A stretch of 64,000 nucleotides of DNA from Punica granatum (GCF_007655135.1 NC_045128.1:35434811-35498810); one strand, 5' to 3'; shown: positions 37,301 to 49,103, counted from the stretch's first letter. The notes: generated by a model not told the origin, from the sequence alone. A program made the numbers and translations.

Positions 37301-37927
37301 CAACTCCCAACCCTTTAAGGCTCCAATCTCAGCGAGAGCGTCCCCCCACTGCTGAACGACTAGCGGATCATACTTCCTCGCATGCTGCGAGAACGATCTT
37401 TTATAGGTCCCTGCTCGGTGACGGACTTCATTCGGGGTGACGTCGTAGAATACTGGCATCACCAATTGCCCTCTTGCTCTCCGACACTCCACCATAAAAG
37501 CCAGCTCCTTGAGGCACCATTTGCTCGAAGCGTAATCCTTGGAGAATATCGGAATCGAGATCTTCGAATTCCTGATGCCCTCAAGAAGCTCGGGTCCGAT
37601 CTCTTCCCCAACCCGGAGCTCCTCGTCATCCCTGAACACGTGGACCCCAGCATCTTTAAGGCTGCTATAGAGGAAATCGGTGAACCCCTTGCGAGTGTCT
37701 GATCCCCTGAAGCTCAGGAACACCTCGTAATCGAACCCCTGCGGATGGACGCCGGGATCCGTCCCTCTCGGTGTGGGACCGCTGGCAGCAGGTTCTGGGC
37801 CCTCCCTAGTCCTAACCCTAAGGGTTTTGCTTGAAGAGAAAACAGGGAAGAAGATAGCAGAGAGGAGAACTGATGCAGCTGTGAAGAGAAGGGCAAAGAA
37901 GGCCCACCAGAAGACATTATCGTACAT
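34350..37927 (-). pseudogene. TNL-C: TIR-NB-ARC-LRR pseudogene, sister of B
   Basis: Exon 1 (TIR) is open at 37284-37927 (MYDNVFWWAFFALLF; SSKWCLKEL). Exon 2 starts at 37076 with HQGELVKSVVAKV and has GVAGVGKTT, VLILLDDVD and GGLPLALEV. The same 1-bp deletion as in B (near 36277, KIIYKH-stop) ends the NB-ARC before the MHD. C adds a 1-bp insertion near 36224, a deletion of most of the LHLKNLVIVDL part of the linker exon (about 35575), a deletion around 34955, and shares with B and D the LRR frameshift near 34868, the frameshift near 34525 and the loss of the distal LRR (junction about 34358). It is duplicated from a dead B-like progenitor and carries no complete receptor. Confidence 0.9.
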
Positions 37928-38074
37928 TGCCGTGCCCGGAGCTCTAACAGAAGAAAGCTTGGAGCAGGATTGTCAGTGGGGATCGAAGCTTTTCTTCCGT
38001 TCTTTCTCCGGTCTGGAGAAGAAGGAGGAGACGGAAAGCTTCCCACTTTACTCTTGAACTCACCTTCGAGTCAA

Positions 38075-38095
38075 CTTTTATGGGGCCCCACATCG
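38075..38095 (-). promoter_or_regulatory. Conserved TATA-like + GGGGCCCC element upstream of TNL-C
   Basis: CTTTTATGGGGCCCCACATC lies about 155 bp before the ATG, in the same arrangement as in A, B and Z. Confidence 0.45.
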
Positions 38096-38412
38096 CCATT
38101 TTTAAAGTTCGAAGAAGCAAATCACAGAGACGGAGAGAGAGAGATGAAGACAGTGTAGACTTTGAAGTTTGAGCAGGAAAAAATAAAATAAAATAAGGTT
38201 TATTTTGTCTGATGGCGGGCACGGGATAATAATATTTTGGGCCCTCAACTTGTTATTAATCTTCATTTTAATTCAAAACCTTTTCCCAAAACATACCTAT
38301 ACCAACAAAATTCTCAGGACACTTTCCAATTATATATCTTGTAGATTTGGGTGGTTGAACTGAAATTCATTTTTAAACTCAAGAGAAGATGCGTCATTCG
38401 TTGAGAAATTTA

Positions 38413-38580
38413 TGTCTTATTTGGTTTGCAAATGTGATTTTAAAATCACAATTTTAACATAATTATACCTACAATAAAATAAAATAACTCATTCAAAGTC
38501 AAAGGGTGAATCCCATTTATACCACTCTTTTTAAAATCAAAATCTGATTTTAAAATCCTACTTTAAAACCAAACGCAACA
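38413..38580. mobile_element. 168-bp Tourist-like (PIF/Harbinger) MITE with TTA target duplication
   Basis: It begins TGTCTTATTTGGTTTGCA and ends AAAACCAAACGCAACA, imperfect inverted repeats of about 18 bp. It is flanked by TTA at 38410-38412 and 38581-38583. The paralogous spacer of TNL-B has the empty site ('gagaaatttagcattgaag' near 19236) with a single TTA, so insertion followed the B/C duplication. It has no coding capacity. Confidence 0.85.
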
Positions 38581-39116
38581 TTAGCATTGAAGATAGATCG
38601 TGATGCCCAAGAAGTTTACAAGGACGTCACGTTGAAGCCTCAAGCAAGATTTAGATGTATATGTTCATGAATTTGGCAATCGCCCAAATTAAGTATGTGC
38701 CGAGCATTAGTTAGATAATGAAAAATTTTAAGTTTTAGTACAAGTGCACCTTTTTTTTATTGTCAACAAGTGCACCTATTAAATCCATTATTTCTAGTCC
38801 CCCATTGAACACAACACTAATATTCGAGACTTGATTGTAAATAAAGAAAACGCCACGTACCCGAAGGGCCTGGCATATTAATACATGACAAGTGTCATAT
38901 ACGCACGAATTCAATAATCTACTATATAAAAACCTAGTGGCTATCTGATTAAATCGATTATATCTGAAATAAATTAATTTTAAGGTAACTATCATCCGCG
39001 GAGAGTTAATAAATGGAATGTTCGACATTATATTATACTCTTAAGGGTTTACATCATATCATTATCTTCATGTGACGAATTGATAAAAGCCTTAATTTAA
39101 GACTTGAGTGCTATAG

Positions 39117-39895
39117 GAAAAAGGAAAAAATATATGTATATATATATATATATGAGAATTTGGATGGATTATGGATATATATATATATATATATATCCAA
39201 TGAGCATATTTGTTTTGATAATGATCATTGTGAACCACTGAACTTACAAATATATTTGCAAATGAGTTTTGTATGTATTATTAGAATGATTTATGAATTT
39301 TGAGATTATTTAAACAATATGTTAATTGATGTTTATGAGATTCCGCTTCTGCATGATTAAAATAAATATTTATGACCAAATTTATGAATGAATTGTTTTT
39401 CAGTGGATTATTCTGAAATATGATTATTTTATCGATGCTTGATCCGGTAGAGGCGAGTGCTGGTTATTTACTAATCATGTGGATCGCTCACCCCTTTATA
39501 AATTTTCCCTAGATTCAGAGCCAGAAGGTCAATAGAGGCTAGGAACCGTAGCAGAGCAGCTCGAGGAGTCCGAGGTGCCTAGAGGATCTCAAATTTTTAT
39601 TACCTTATGTTTTAGTGTGGAAAACTTCTACAATTTGGATTCTATTAAGGAAGTTTAGATGGGTTATTAGATTTTATAAAGGACCTTGAGGGATGTTATT
39701 AGATTTCCTTTGAAGACTTTGAATTTCAAATTAAAAAATCTACTTCAAGTATTAGTCTCAAACCAATGAATGCACCCGCCACGATTGCTGAGGATATGCC
39801 AACACTATGAGCGCATCTTCTTCTTTTTTTCGCTAGTATATGTACTTCTGGATCTGTAATGTAATATTTGTACGAGACGCTGACAGCATCCATAC
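39117..39895. other. Spacer without a gene; (TA)n runs and unassigned repeat
   Basis: (TA)n at about 39127-39152 and 39175-39195. The part 39400-39730 ('gtggatcgctcaccccttta', 'gagcagctcgaggagtccga') looks like dispersed-repeat DNA and has no counterpart in the first block. No ORF worth naming. Confidence 0.55.
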
Positions 39896-39912
39896 GAAGA
39901 TATTTTCAGCTC

Positions 39913-41520
39913 CTACTCTGTTCTTTGAAGCCACCCCATCTGCTTAGAATAAGAAACAACACGAAGGAGATGATTTTAGCTACAAATGCGTGGTTGAACT
40001 GGAGGATTTGGATAATTAAGAGTTAAGAAAATAAGAGAGTATAATATCCCAAAGAAGGCCACGGCGTCTGCCGACCACACGATTGCAAAAGATTTCCAGA
40101 AGAATGGGATTATAACGTTTAGTAAAGGGATGAGGAGAAACAGATAGTTGAGAGCTTCTTTCTCGTTCTTTGAGCAATCTCGGTCCCGAAGTGAAGGAGT
40201 TGCTGCAATGGGGATGAAAAGAAGTAGCAAATTCATATCAGTCTCCTTTCCTATGATGATTAAAAAGAATTCTTGGTTCAGGGAATTTCCTTGGAACTTA
40301 ACAATTATTTCATGGAATAAAGGAGATGCCTGAAAGCAAGCTCTTTTTCATCAATTTCGACGAGAACATAAACAGGGAATGACAAGGAGTTAAGATTGAA
40401 GTACTTCTCTTGTTTAAGAAATTTTCTAATCGGTAGTTTCATTAGTCTGCATCTGGCATGTTATCGAGCAGCATGTTTGGAACTCTAAGCAAGTTATGAA
40501 ATCTCAAAAAAAAAAAAAATTCCCCCAGAAAAAAGTGGAATAGGAATTGGCTTGCTTCACAAGCTATAGGTAGAATGATAAGAACAGAATAATTTACCCA
40601 AAAGATGTGAGATTCTTAGATATATGACATAAAACAATTAACAGAATCTGTCTAATCAGAGAAAAATTAAACTCACTGAACATCCAAATAATTCCCATCA
40701 GTCTCCAGATGTCTGGTTCGTTCGATGGGAACAGACGATTGAAAGATAAAGCTCCACCAAGCAGCATCGAGGCATAGCCTTGAACCTCAAACACAGTATA
40801 CAGAGCAGTCCCCGGCACAGCAGGGTTCTTCGTGGCTGTGGAAGCCCTTGGAGCAAAGGTTGAAGCAGTCTTTTGAACAACCTGTTATCGCAAATGGAAA
40901 GATTAAAAAGAACACATCAAATAAGAATGGTGCCTTTTCTTCTAATGTATCATTCAGCGAAGTGTTTCAGTCAGCAGTGTAAGGTGACTGGATTCGAGCT
41001 CGAAATGATTCATCGAGAGCAAGTGAAGTCTAATGGGCCTAATGTGAGGGCCAAAATAACAAGTCGACGTGAAAATGTTACATGAAACTGACGAATGGGT
41101 CCGTGCTGCCAGTACCGAGTGTTTCTAGCAGACCCTGAAACTATGGAGCCACGTGAAAAAGCGAACTATAAAGGAGTCCCGATATTCATAGCACGGGATG
41201 TTTGCGATGATTCTCCCCGACTACCCTAATGTAACATCAGGAATAAGGTAATCATCGCCAATGATCTATCCTGAACCATTGTTATTGCCATAGCTCCAAA
41301 CCGCGAACACAGATAATCAAACTAACCATACTATCAATGAAATCGTAACTTATCTATTCAATCGTAAAGCTTTGCAAGAACTGACTTTTTTCAGGTCTTC
41401 CTCGAGAGCAGCATTCACCGATGACGACGACGACGACGACGACGAAGAAGAAGAAGCCGAAAGAGGTCGTGGCGATTCTGAGGATTCTGCTTCGAGTTTG
41501 GGGATAGTGGAGGAGGGCAT
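39913..41520 (-). pseudogene. Conserved plant multi-pass membrane-protein gene, copy 2 (3' splice-donor deletion)
   Basis: Exons on the minus strand: 41386-41520 (MPSSTIPKLEAESSE, poly-Ser, NAALEEDLKK; 45 codons), 40677-40881 (VVQKTASTFAPRAST to WRLMGIIWMF), about 40050-40202 (SLRDRDCSKNEKEALN to WSADAVAFFG) and 39913-39939 (MGWLQRTE-stop). The second exon is frame-correct here, unlike copy 1, but has a 6-bp in-frame deletion (GMWSIW to GIIW). In exon 3 about 23 bp are missing, removing MYAWK and the GT donor present in copy 1, so normal splicing to the last exon should fail. The function of the family is unknown to me. Confidence 0.7.
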
Positions 41521-41594
41521 TTCTTCTGAGAGGACAGTGAGTCGCCAAATGAGCCATCTAGTCCCTGAAAGTATGCTGAACCTTGAGAGACTAA

Positions 41595-41869
41595 GGGATT
41601 GTTTGGAAATGGAGTTTGGTTAAACTCAACTTCATTTCAACTATATATATAAAATTGGATTGTACTGATAAAGTGGAGGGAGAAAATAAAAAAAAAATAA
41701 TGATTGTATTGTTGAATTATGAGAAAAAGTGGGAAAAATAATGAATAGTTAAGAGAATTTAGTATTAAAAATTAAATTGAATGGTAGTAAAGTAAAAATA
41801 ATAATAATTATATTGTTGAATTGAAGATAAGTGGAATAAAAAAATTAAATTTCAAAACCAAACAAAGCC
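41595..41869. mobile_element. 275-bp Tourist-like (PIF/Harbinger) MITE with TAA target duplication
   Basis: It starts GGGATTGTTTGGAAATGG and ends CAAAACCAAACAAAGCC (inverted GGCTTTGTTTGG). TAA flanks both sides (41592-41594, 41870-41872). Copy 1 of the block shows the empty site with one TAA ('gagactaatcctgccc', near 25505). It is AT-rich and non-coding. Confidence 0.88.
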
Positions 41870-42195
41870 TAATCCTGCCCAAATAATCCTCTAATAGCTT
41901 CAACTACGAGTAATATGTGGAGCACACTTTCCTCGGACTTGAGGAGATAACAGGCCGTTTCCTGTAATAACCCAAAATATAGGGCCTAGAATAAAAAATT
42001 TTACAAGCACCATTCAGCGATAAAGGATTTCTAGAGGACCAAAACACGAATGACATTTTCTTTCCTCCTTTGTGTTCAGTTCACGAAGAATTTTTCGAGG
42101 AAAAAAAAAAGAAAAAGAAATGGAAGTAAAGAAATGGAAGGAACGGATGGCATCGCCAAAAGTCTCGGACAAGTTTCCGAACAAAATCTGGTACA

Positions 42196-42338
42196 GGACC
42201 GTTTGGATTCAGAGTTAAAGTTACTTTGATTTTTATTTTGATTTTGATTGTGAAAAAGGACAAATGAGATATAGTTATAAATTTGACTTGGGAAACGTGT
42301 GTTTTTGTTGTGTAAAGTTAAAGTTAAAATCAAAGTCA
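42196..42338. mobile_element. MITE-like insertion replacing the 3' end of the TNL-F LRR
   Basis: It begins GGACCGTTTGGATTCAGAG and contains inverted AAAGTTACTTTGATTTT / AAAATCAAAGTCAACT stretches. The block-1 sequence is collinear on both sides, but the last 20-30 LRR codons found in E at 25856-25925 are replaced. The right end is fuzzy, and I see no clean target duplication because of the deletion. Confidence 0.55.
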
Positions 42339-45300
42339 ACTCCTCTTAGCCACGGCGCCCTTGACAGATCTTGTAGACCCTCGATTGCTTTGCACCCTCT
42401 TATGTTTAGCACTCTCAGTAACTCCAGTTCTTCCAGTCCATCAAGTTGACGCAACTTCTCGCATCTTCTGTTTTCAACTTTCTTAGCCTCCACAACCTTG
42501 ACAGATTCGGTAGACTCTCGATTGCCTTGCACCCCCTATGTCCAGTATTTCCAGGGACTCCAATTGTCCCAGTCCATCAAGTTGGCGTACCTTCTCGCAT
42601 GCTTTCAGTTCCAAATCTCGTAACTTCTGCAACCTTGATAGATCAGGTAGGCTTTCAATTGCATTGCACCCTGTTATGTCCAGTTCTTCCAGGGACTTCA
42701 ATTCTTCCAGTCCATCAAGCTGGTGCAACTTCTCGCATGCTTTCAGTTCCAACTTTGCTAGCTTCTGCGACCTTGACAGATCAGGTAGGCTTTCAATTGC
42801 CTTGCAATCCACTATGACCAATTTGTACAGTGACTCCAATCCAAGCCCCTCGAATGCGTACAACTTTTCACACGCTTCTAGCTCCAGAGATGTCAATCTC
42901 CGTAGCTTTGACAGATGAGGTAGCCTCTCAATTGATATGCACCGTCTTATGTCCAATACCAACAGAGATTCCATTTCCCCGAGCCCCGAAAATTGGCTCA
43001 ACTTCTCACATGCTTTGATTTTCAGAGTCTTTAACCTCTGCAATCTTGATAGATCAGGTAGGCTTTCAATTGCATTGCACCCTGTTATGTCCAGTTCTTC
43101 CAGGGACTTCAATCCTTCCAGTCCATCAAGCTGGCACAACTTCTTGCATGCTTTCAGTTCCAACTTTCTTAGCTTCTGCGACCTTGGCAGATCAGGTAGG
43201 CATTCCATTGTTATGCAATGGCGGATGTCCAATATCTCCAATGACTCCAGGTCAGATAATTGCGGTAATCGCCCTAAGGATGTGCAGTTGGAGAGGTCGA
43301 GAGTTTTTACCTCGCACAAATTGTTAAGGCCTTGAATCTCGACTAGCTGCCTGTTATTCGAAGCATCTATGCACCACAAATTCTTCGACCTGGACAATTC
43401 TGGCAGTCTTACAACATTGGAGGATCTAACAGACAATATAATTAAAGATTCAAGTTTTTCAAGACCATCAAGCATAGCTATAGGGCAGTTGTGTATCTCC
43501 AGAGAATACAGGGAGATTAGATTGGCGAGGCCGGCGATTTCCCCGAGGACGGAGCAGGAATGCACAAGTAATTCAATCAGTTTCTTGAGGTTGGAAACAT
43601 TTGGAAACCTCTCCAGTGATGGACACCGAGTAACTTTGAGCGAAAGCAGACTTGCAGGAAGGGTAGGAAGGCATTTGAGTTCTTTGCAAGCAGAGATATT
43701 AATTATTTCCAGCGAAGAGAAGGCGCCAATCTCTTTAGGAACAGTGCTGATGTTTACTGATATCAAAACCAATACCTCCAATTTGCATAGCTTAGCCAGG
43801 CATTCTCCCTTAAGAAGATCCCCACATAGATACAATTCTTTTAAGTCAACCAATCCCGAGAGATCTAGGAACGTGAGCGTCGAGGAGCCCAGGGATTTTA
43901 CACTATATGGGCCAAAAAGAGTACCAACACCTTTCTGAGGATGAGAAAATCTACTAATGTCTGCAGGAGTGCTCTTAACCATTCTCAAGTGTGATCTCTT
44001 CTTTCTTAGATTCAAGAGGCCCCTGAGATCAGCTGGAACTTTCGTCATCGAAGCACAGGCACCGGCTAGTACTTCAAGCTTATCCAAATTACCAAGAGTC
44101 CTCGGTAAACGAGTTACTCCACATCTGTCCAAATTCAGCTCTACTATGGAGCTTAACTGCCCAATGGAGTCCGGGAGTTTAGTTAAAGCACGGCAGTCTG
44201 CTAGCAACAGCCGCTTTAGCTTTGTCAGGGATCCAACTGACTCTGGAATTCCATTAAGGCAGCGGCAACCATTGGCAGATAGAATCTCAAGCTTCTTTAT
44301 ACCTTTTGATATCGGTATTTCATCTATAGAAGTTTCGTCAATGAGAAGCTCAGTCAATGTCTCCAAAGAACCCAACTGCTTCGGCAGCTTCCTTAGTCCC
44401 CGGCAATACCTCATAACTACATGTTTCAAAGCTTTGAGAAGCCCTATTGATGAGTCAACCCATTCCAAATCATTACAGGATTCAAGAATCAATCTCTCCA
44501 AGGCTGGAAATGCGGAAAAATCAGGACTTCTTTTGAGTTTCCAGCAGTGCGATAGATTAAGAATTTTTAACTTCCCTATCTGAAGAACAAAAAGAAAGCA
44601 TGTAAGAGATACTTTTAGTTGCTACAAAGATACAACCAACAGAACAAAAGGTAATCAATGAGACCTTGATTGAGCTCCAACTGATCAAGTCCCCATCAAT
44701 TTTGCTGCGTGATAGATCAAGGGAAGTTAAATAACTTAGATGCAAATTAGCCGGCAGAGTCGCAGTCTTCATCGGCAATCTGAGCCATCTCAGCTTTGGC
44801 AGAAAATGCAGAAAGGTTCCATCAAGTTCAACACCATACAGCCGAAGAACCCTTAGCTTAGATAGATTCTTAAAACATTCATTCGTGAAAGTAACTCTTC
44901 CTTCATATGCCGAAATTGCAGCAGCTTCAACTTTTGAGCTTCCCTACTCAAAAAAATAAAATAAATAAATAAATGAAATAAAAATATAAGGTGGAAACGG
45001 TTATGCTGTAGGATTACAACTGGTCTAACACGAAGAGTAATTTTGAAATTGCAAAACGAAATACAGAACAACTATCCGTGGAAGCGTCCTACCTGCTCTC
45101 CCATTAATACATCAATAGCTTCTTCACTTCTCCACAACCTACTTCGTAGCTCCGGTTCTTTGTAGTTTTCTTGTTCCACAATAAGCCTCCCGAGGTCGAC
45201 AAGCTGATCGTGCATCCAAAGAGTGTTGCCATCTCGGATTCTAATCAGAGACTTTAGCTGGAGGATTTCAATTGCAACTGTTGGAAAAAAGTCACAGTCA

Positions 45301-47304
45301 TCCCACATGGGAATCAGATCTCTAACATCTTCTCCGGAGAAAAAACATGCGATATCTAGAAATATCTCCTTTTGCTGATCATCTAACGACTCATAACTGA
45401 TCATCAATTTATCTTGCACGAGCATATGCGGCTTTCTCTTCAACTGCTCCATTGTACCCTCCCACATGTCCATGCGTCCACGATAGGCAGACAAAAATGA
45501 ACCTATGACCTCAAGCGCCAGGGGAAGCCTTCCCATTCTCTTCACGATATCGCAGGACAGATTGTAAAATTCAGTCAAGGGCAAGGCATCTCCAAATGCA
45601 TGGTTAGAGAAGAGTTCTAAAGCTTGATCTTCACTCAATAGTTCAGCTTCATAAATAGAGCAGTTCTGAAATAGATTGAGAACTTTCCTTTCTCTAGTTG
45701 TGATAATAATCCGACTTCCTGGACCAAACCAGCCAAGATCTGATGCTAGCGATTTAAGTTGGCTAATGTCATCAACGTCATCAAGAAGAATGAGGGCCTG
45801 CCTGTCGCGAAGCCTATTCTTAAGTACATTGATTCCTCCGTCAACATTAGCAAATTCTTCATGGTTGCCCCTTAAGATGTCTGAGGCCAGTTTTGTTTGC
45901 AAGGACGGGAGACCCTTCTTTTGGGAGATTTCCCGAACATCATTGAGGAAGCAACAACACTCAAACTGATTCGGAAGTTTGTTGTAGATGACCTTGGCAA
46001 GAGTCGTCTTTCCGATGCCGCCCATGCCCCAGATGCCCACAGCGTGAACATCTTTTAAGCCAACCTCCAATAGTTGTATAACTTCTTCCACATGATCGTC
46101 GATTCCAATTAAGATCTCACTCACATTCAAGTTGGCTTGCTTCAGTTCTCTCAGAACCCTTGCAACCACCAACTTAATGAATTCTCCTTGATTTCTGGAA
46201 AAGCATAGGTATGTCACACTATATTAGGAAAACAAATCAGAGAATGCAAATTGAGAATGAATAAATAAATAAATAAAGGATACGGTTTATGTTTCACTTG
46301 ATTCAAACACAAGAATGCATGCTGGATTAGGTGGAAGCTAGACAAAAAGACAGGTGCAGGGAACCACTTTCTCTACCAAGATCTCCAAAGAACATAGCAC
46401 ACGAAAAACAAGGTTAGATACCAAAGAATAAATGAACATATTATGGAAAACAATGAGAGCCTATCTGATGGCTTACCCATTTGCCACTACGCTAAGTTCC
46501 AGACCCTTCAATTTGACAATCTCTTTGAGGGCATCCCTCCACCCCTGCACTGTCTCAAGGTCATACTTCTTCTCATGCCTGCAGAATGCTTCAGCATAGC
46601 ATCCAGTTTGGTGTTGGCCCTCATCAGGCGTGACATCTAGGAAGATCGGCATGATCAGATGTTCAGTAGCCTCCTTCATGCACTTCACCATCTCAGTCAC
46701 CTCCTTAAGGCACCACTTGCTCGAAGCATAACCTTTAGAGAAAATGGGTATGCAGATCTTCGACTGCTTAATCGATCTCATGAGTTTTGGCCCGATCTCC
46801 TCCCCAACATGGAGCTCTTCATTGTCCCTGAAGGCACGGATCCCTGCTTCTGTCAGGCTGTGTTATAGGCAGTCGGTGAACGTTTTGCGGTTGTCCTCTC
46901 CCCTGAAGCTCAAGAAAACTTCAAACTCCTGTCCAGGCTCAGACGGGACTGAGCTGGAAGGAGATGACAGCGCTATCACTTGCCCCAACTCAGGACCTGC
47001 CGACTCCTGCTATAAGTTCAATTGTCAATACAGTGCCATTTCACATTGTAATCTGACTGTCTGACAAGCATATTGAATTCGACTATGAAAGATTACATAA
47101 GTCAAAACAAATCAAGAAGATATTGAAACCTACCTGCAAATTTGAATCATCCACATGGATAGAACCTGCAACCGGTGATGGTTTCTTCCTCCCGAGGAAA
47201 AGGGTACGCAGCAGGTAAACAGATGAAAGCAGCATTGATCCTATGGCAGTAAGTACTACCGCCCAAGAATCCACTGGCAGTGTTTGAAGGATAAATCTTA
47301 TCAT
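42275..47304 (-). pseudogene. TNL-F: TIR-NB-ARC-LRR pseudogene, sister of E
   Basis: Exons by eye: 47134-47304 (MIRFILQTLPVDSW, then AVVLTAIGSMLLSSVYLL, a clear hydrophobic segment; 57 codons), 46477-47006 (TIR), 45093-46194 (NB-ARC; GMGGIGKTT, ALILLDDVDD, GRLPLALEV, WMHDQLVDLG), 44665-44943 (linker) and about 42483-44579 (LRR). All junctions keep frame. Lesions: TAC to TAA at 46863-46865 in the TIR (DCL-stop-HSLTEAG; E has Tyr) and a 1-bp deletion near 42532 late in the LRR, after which the old frame runs on to about 42340 and then into MITE sequence. The early stop removes the catalytic-glutamate motif, so no TIR signalling is expected. It is nevertheless the best witness of the ancestral E/F N-terminus. 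Confidence 0.85.
46007..46028 (-). promoter_or_regulatory. P-loop segment, candidate miR482/2118-type target (TNL-F)
   Basis: Identical to the TNL-E stretch at 30848-30869. The call is by resemblance only. Confidence 0.38.
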
Positions 47305-47334
47305 AGCGAATAGCTGAATGGATACCACAGTTCA

Positions 47335-48490
47335 CAGAAAGGAAATTACAAGTCGTTTCTTCCTATCTTGGCAAAGAAGGTGATGATCTTTGATCTTTCT
47401 GTTTTGGTTTGGTTGAACGAATAAGAGAAAGTTAACCTCTTTTTTTTAATATTAGCTAGTTACATAATTAACAGGATTATATGTATAGGTTAAATATGCA
47501 AAAACTTCATTCTTAAGATATGATGATATGACAATACGATAGAACTCCGGTATATGTTTTTGATGACGTGACAGAGTGAGAATTTAGATCGGAACTTTAT
47601 TTTCACACATATATATATATATATATATTATATTAAAAAATGAATCAGTATGTGAACATGGTGGAGGGACCATGGTGGGGGGAGGGTAAGAGAACAATTG
47701 CAATGAAAAAAAATGTCCGATGTGAACATGGTGAGGGGACGATAAGAGAATGCGGTAGAAAAGTAAGGGAGTGAATGAAAGTGAGTGAATGGTAGTTATT
47801 CTTATGAAATTATCATTATAACCTCAATCAAATGATTTTCATTAATTAATAAATAAGTAGAATAACAAATTTCGTCAATAAAAAGTGAGACGAGAGGGAT
47901 TTTCACCCTTTGTAATAGTTATAAAGATTCTATTGATATTATATATTAGCCAAAAGAAAAGTCTATTTCTATTTTTTTACTGACAGCCACACCACAAATT
48001 CTGTACAAGTTCAGCTTTTGTCCTCCAACCTTAAAATACCTTTCAATTATGTCATAGTCCTATTATTAGAACTATCCGGAAACGGGAAACCCGTGCAACC
48101 TTAGGAATAGAAATTTTAATTATTTGATGGAGAGAAATGTTTATATATATATATATATAAACTAAAAATTTATTAGAAGAAATTGAGATATTAAGAATTA
48201 TGACATAAGATGATAAATGAAATAATCTATATAACTAATAGTTATCTATATACACTAAAAATTTATCCGTCCATAACACTACCTTACTCACATATACCGC
48301 GCTTCAACTATAATGATCTTTTCCAATATGCTCATGGATTAATTAATTTGGGAGAGGAAGGAAAAAAGTTAAGTGTATGAAAAATAAAAATTAAGAATTG
48401 AAGATAAACTTAAAAAAAAATAAAACAAAAATAATGTGATAGAACATGGAATTAGGAAGTGAGCGGAGACAACAAAATATCGAGAGGTTT
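47335..48490. other. Upstream region of TNL-F and AT-rich spacer
   Basis: 47305-47440 is conserved with the E upstream region and with the orphan exon near 12.87 kb, so it may hold the E/F promoter, though I could not define a TATA box with confidence. The rest is AT-rich, with a (TA)n run at 47611-47628, a second at 48140-48160, and no ORF. Confidence 0.5.
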
Positions 48491-48493
48491 AGA

Positions 48494-48948
48494 TGTTAGG
48501 AAAGATAGAGGAGAGAATAATATTAAGCTTTTGGGTTGCGGATGGGCCCGAGTCCGAAATAAGCCTATGGATTTTTCTTAACAAGTGGTATCAGAGCCCA
48601 AGGTAACGATCCTAGAGAAGTGCACACGCTATGCGTGGAAACCCACACCGCACCAAGGCCCGAGTGTGGAACTCGTGGCTAGTGAAGGGCCTGACAATTG
48701 GTATCCGAGTCCGGAAGTAAAAGCCCGGCTCGAAGTCCTCCATATAGTCGAGAAGGAGGGGAATTGTTGGGCCGGTTTCTCTCCTATATGGAGAATGGTG
48801 AAGACGGGTGTTGGAAGTAATCCCACGTGGAAAAGTTAAGAGGAAATCCATAGGTTTATAAGAGATAATGGTCTAGCAACTTATTGGCTTAAGTTTTTGG
48901 GTTGCGGATGGACCCAAGTCCATGTAAGCCTGTGGATTTTTTCTAACA
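48494..48948. mobile_element. TRIM-like miniature LTR retrotransposon
   Basis: The right LTR (48809-48948, TGTTGGAAG ... TCTAACA) and a shortened left LTR (48494-48583, TGTTAGGAA ... CTTAACA) share 'tttgggttgcggatgg' and 'aagcct.tgga' blocks. Directly inside the left LTR, 48586-48598 reads TGGTATCAGAGCC, the standard primer-binding site for initiator-Met tRNA. The internal region is only about 225 bp and has no gag or pol. The TSD is not evident. The bases after the right LTR (AGTGGTAAC) resemble the start of another primer site, so tandem LTR units are possible. Confidence 0.8.
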
Positions 48949-49103
48949 AGTGGTAACTTCTCTATTTTATTTTACAAAAACAAATGATATCACATTTAAA
49001 CGAACAATAAGGACTATTTTCGACTTTTTAATCATATTCTATTAACAAGGTGGTACCTACAAAATCGGGACTTTTGCTTAAATATGGTATAAAATATAAG
49101 ATA

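Noticed and set aside
41372..41623. Acidic plus-strand ORF (DDDDDDDDEEEE)
   Set aside because: Antisense of the poly-Ser stretch in the first exon of membrane-gene copy 2.
48586..48598. TGGTATCAGAGCC as part of a tRNA gene
   Set aside because: It matches only the 3' end complement of initiator tRNA and lies just inside an LTR. No cloverleaf or A/B boxes are seen.
48585..48839. 84-codon plus-strand ORF
   Set aside because: Lies inside the TRIM-like element between primer site and right LTR. Too short and without gag or pol motifs.
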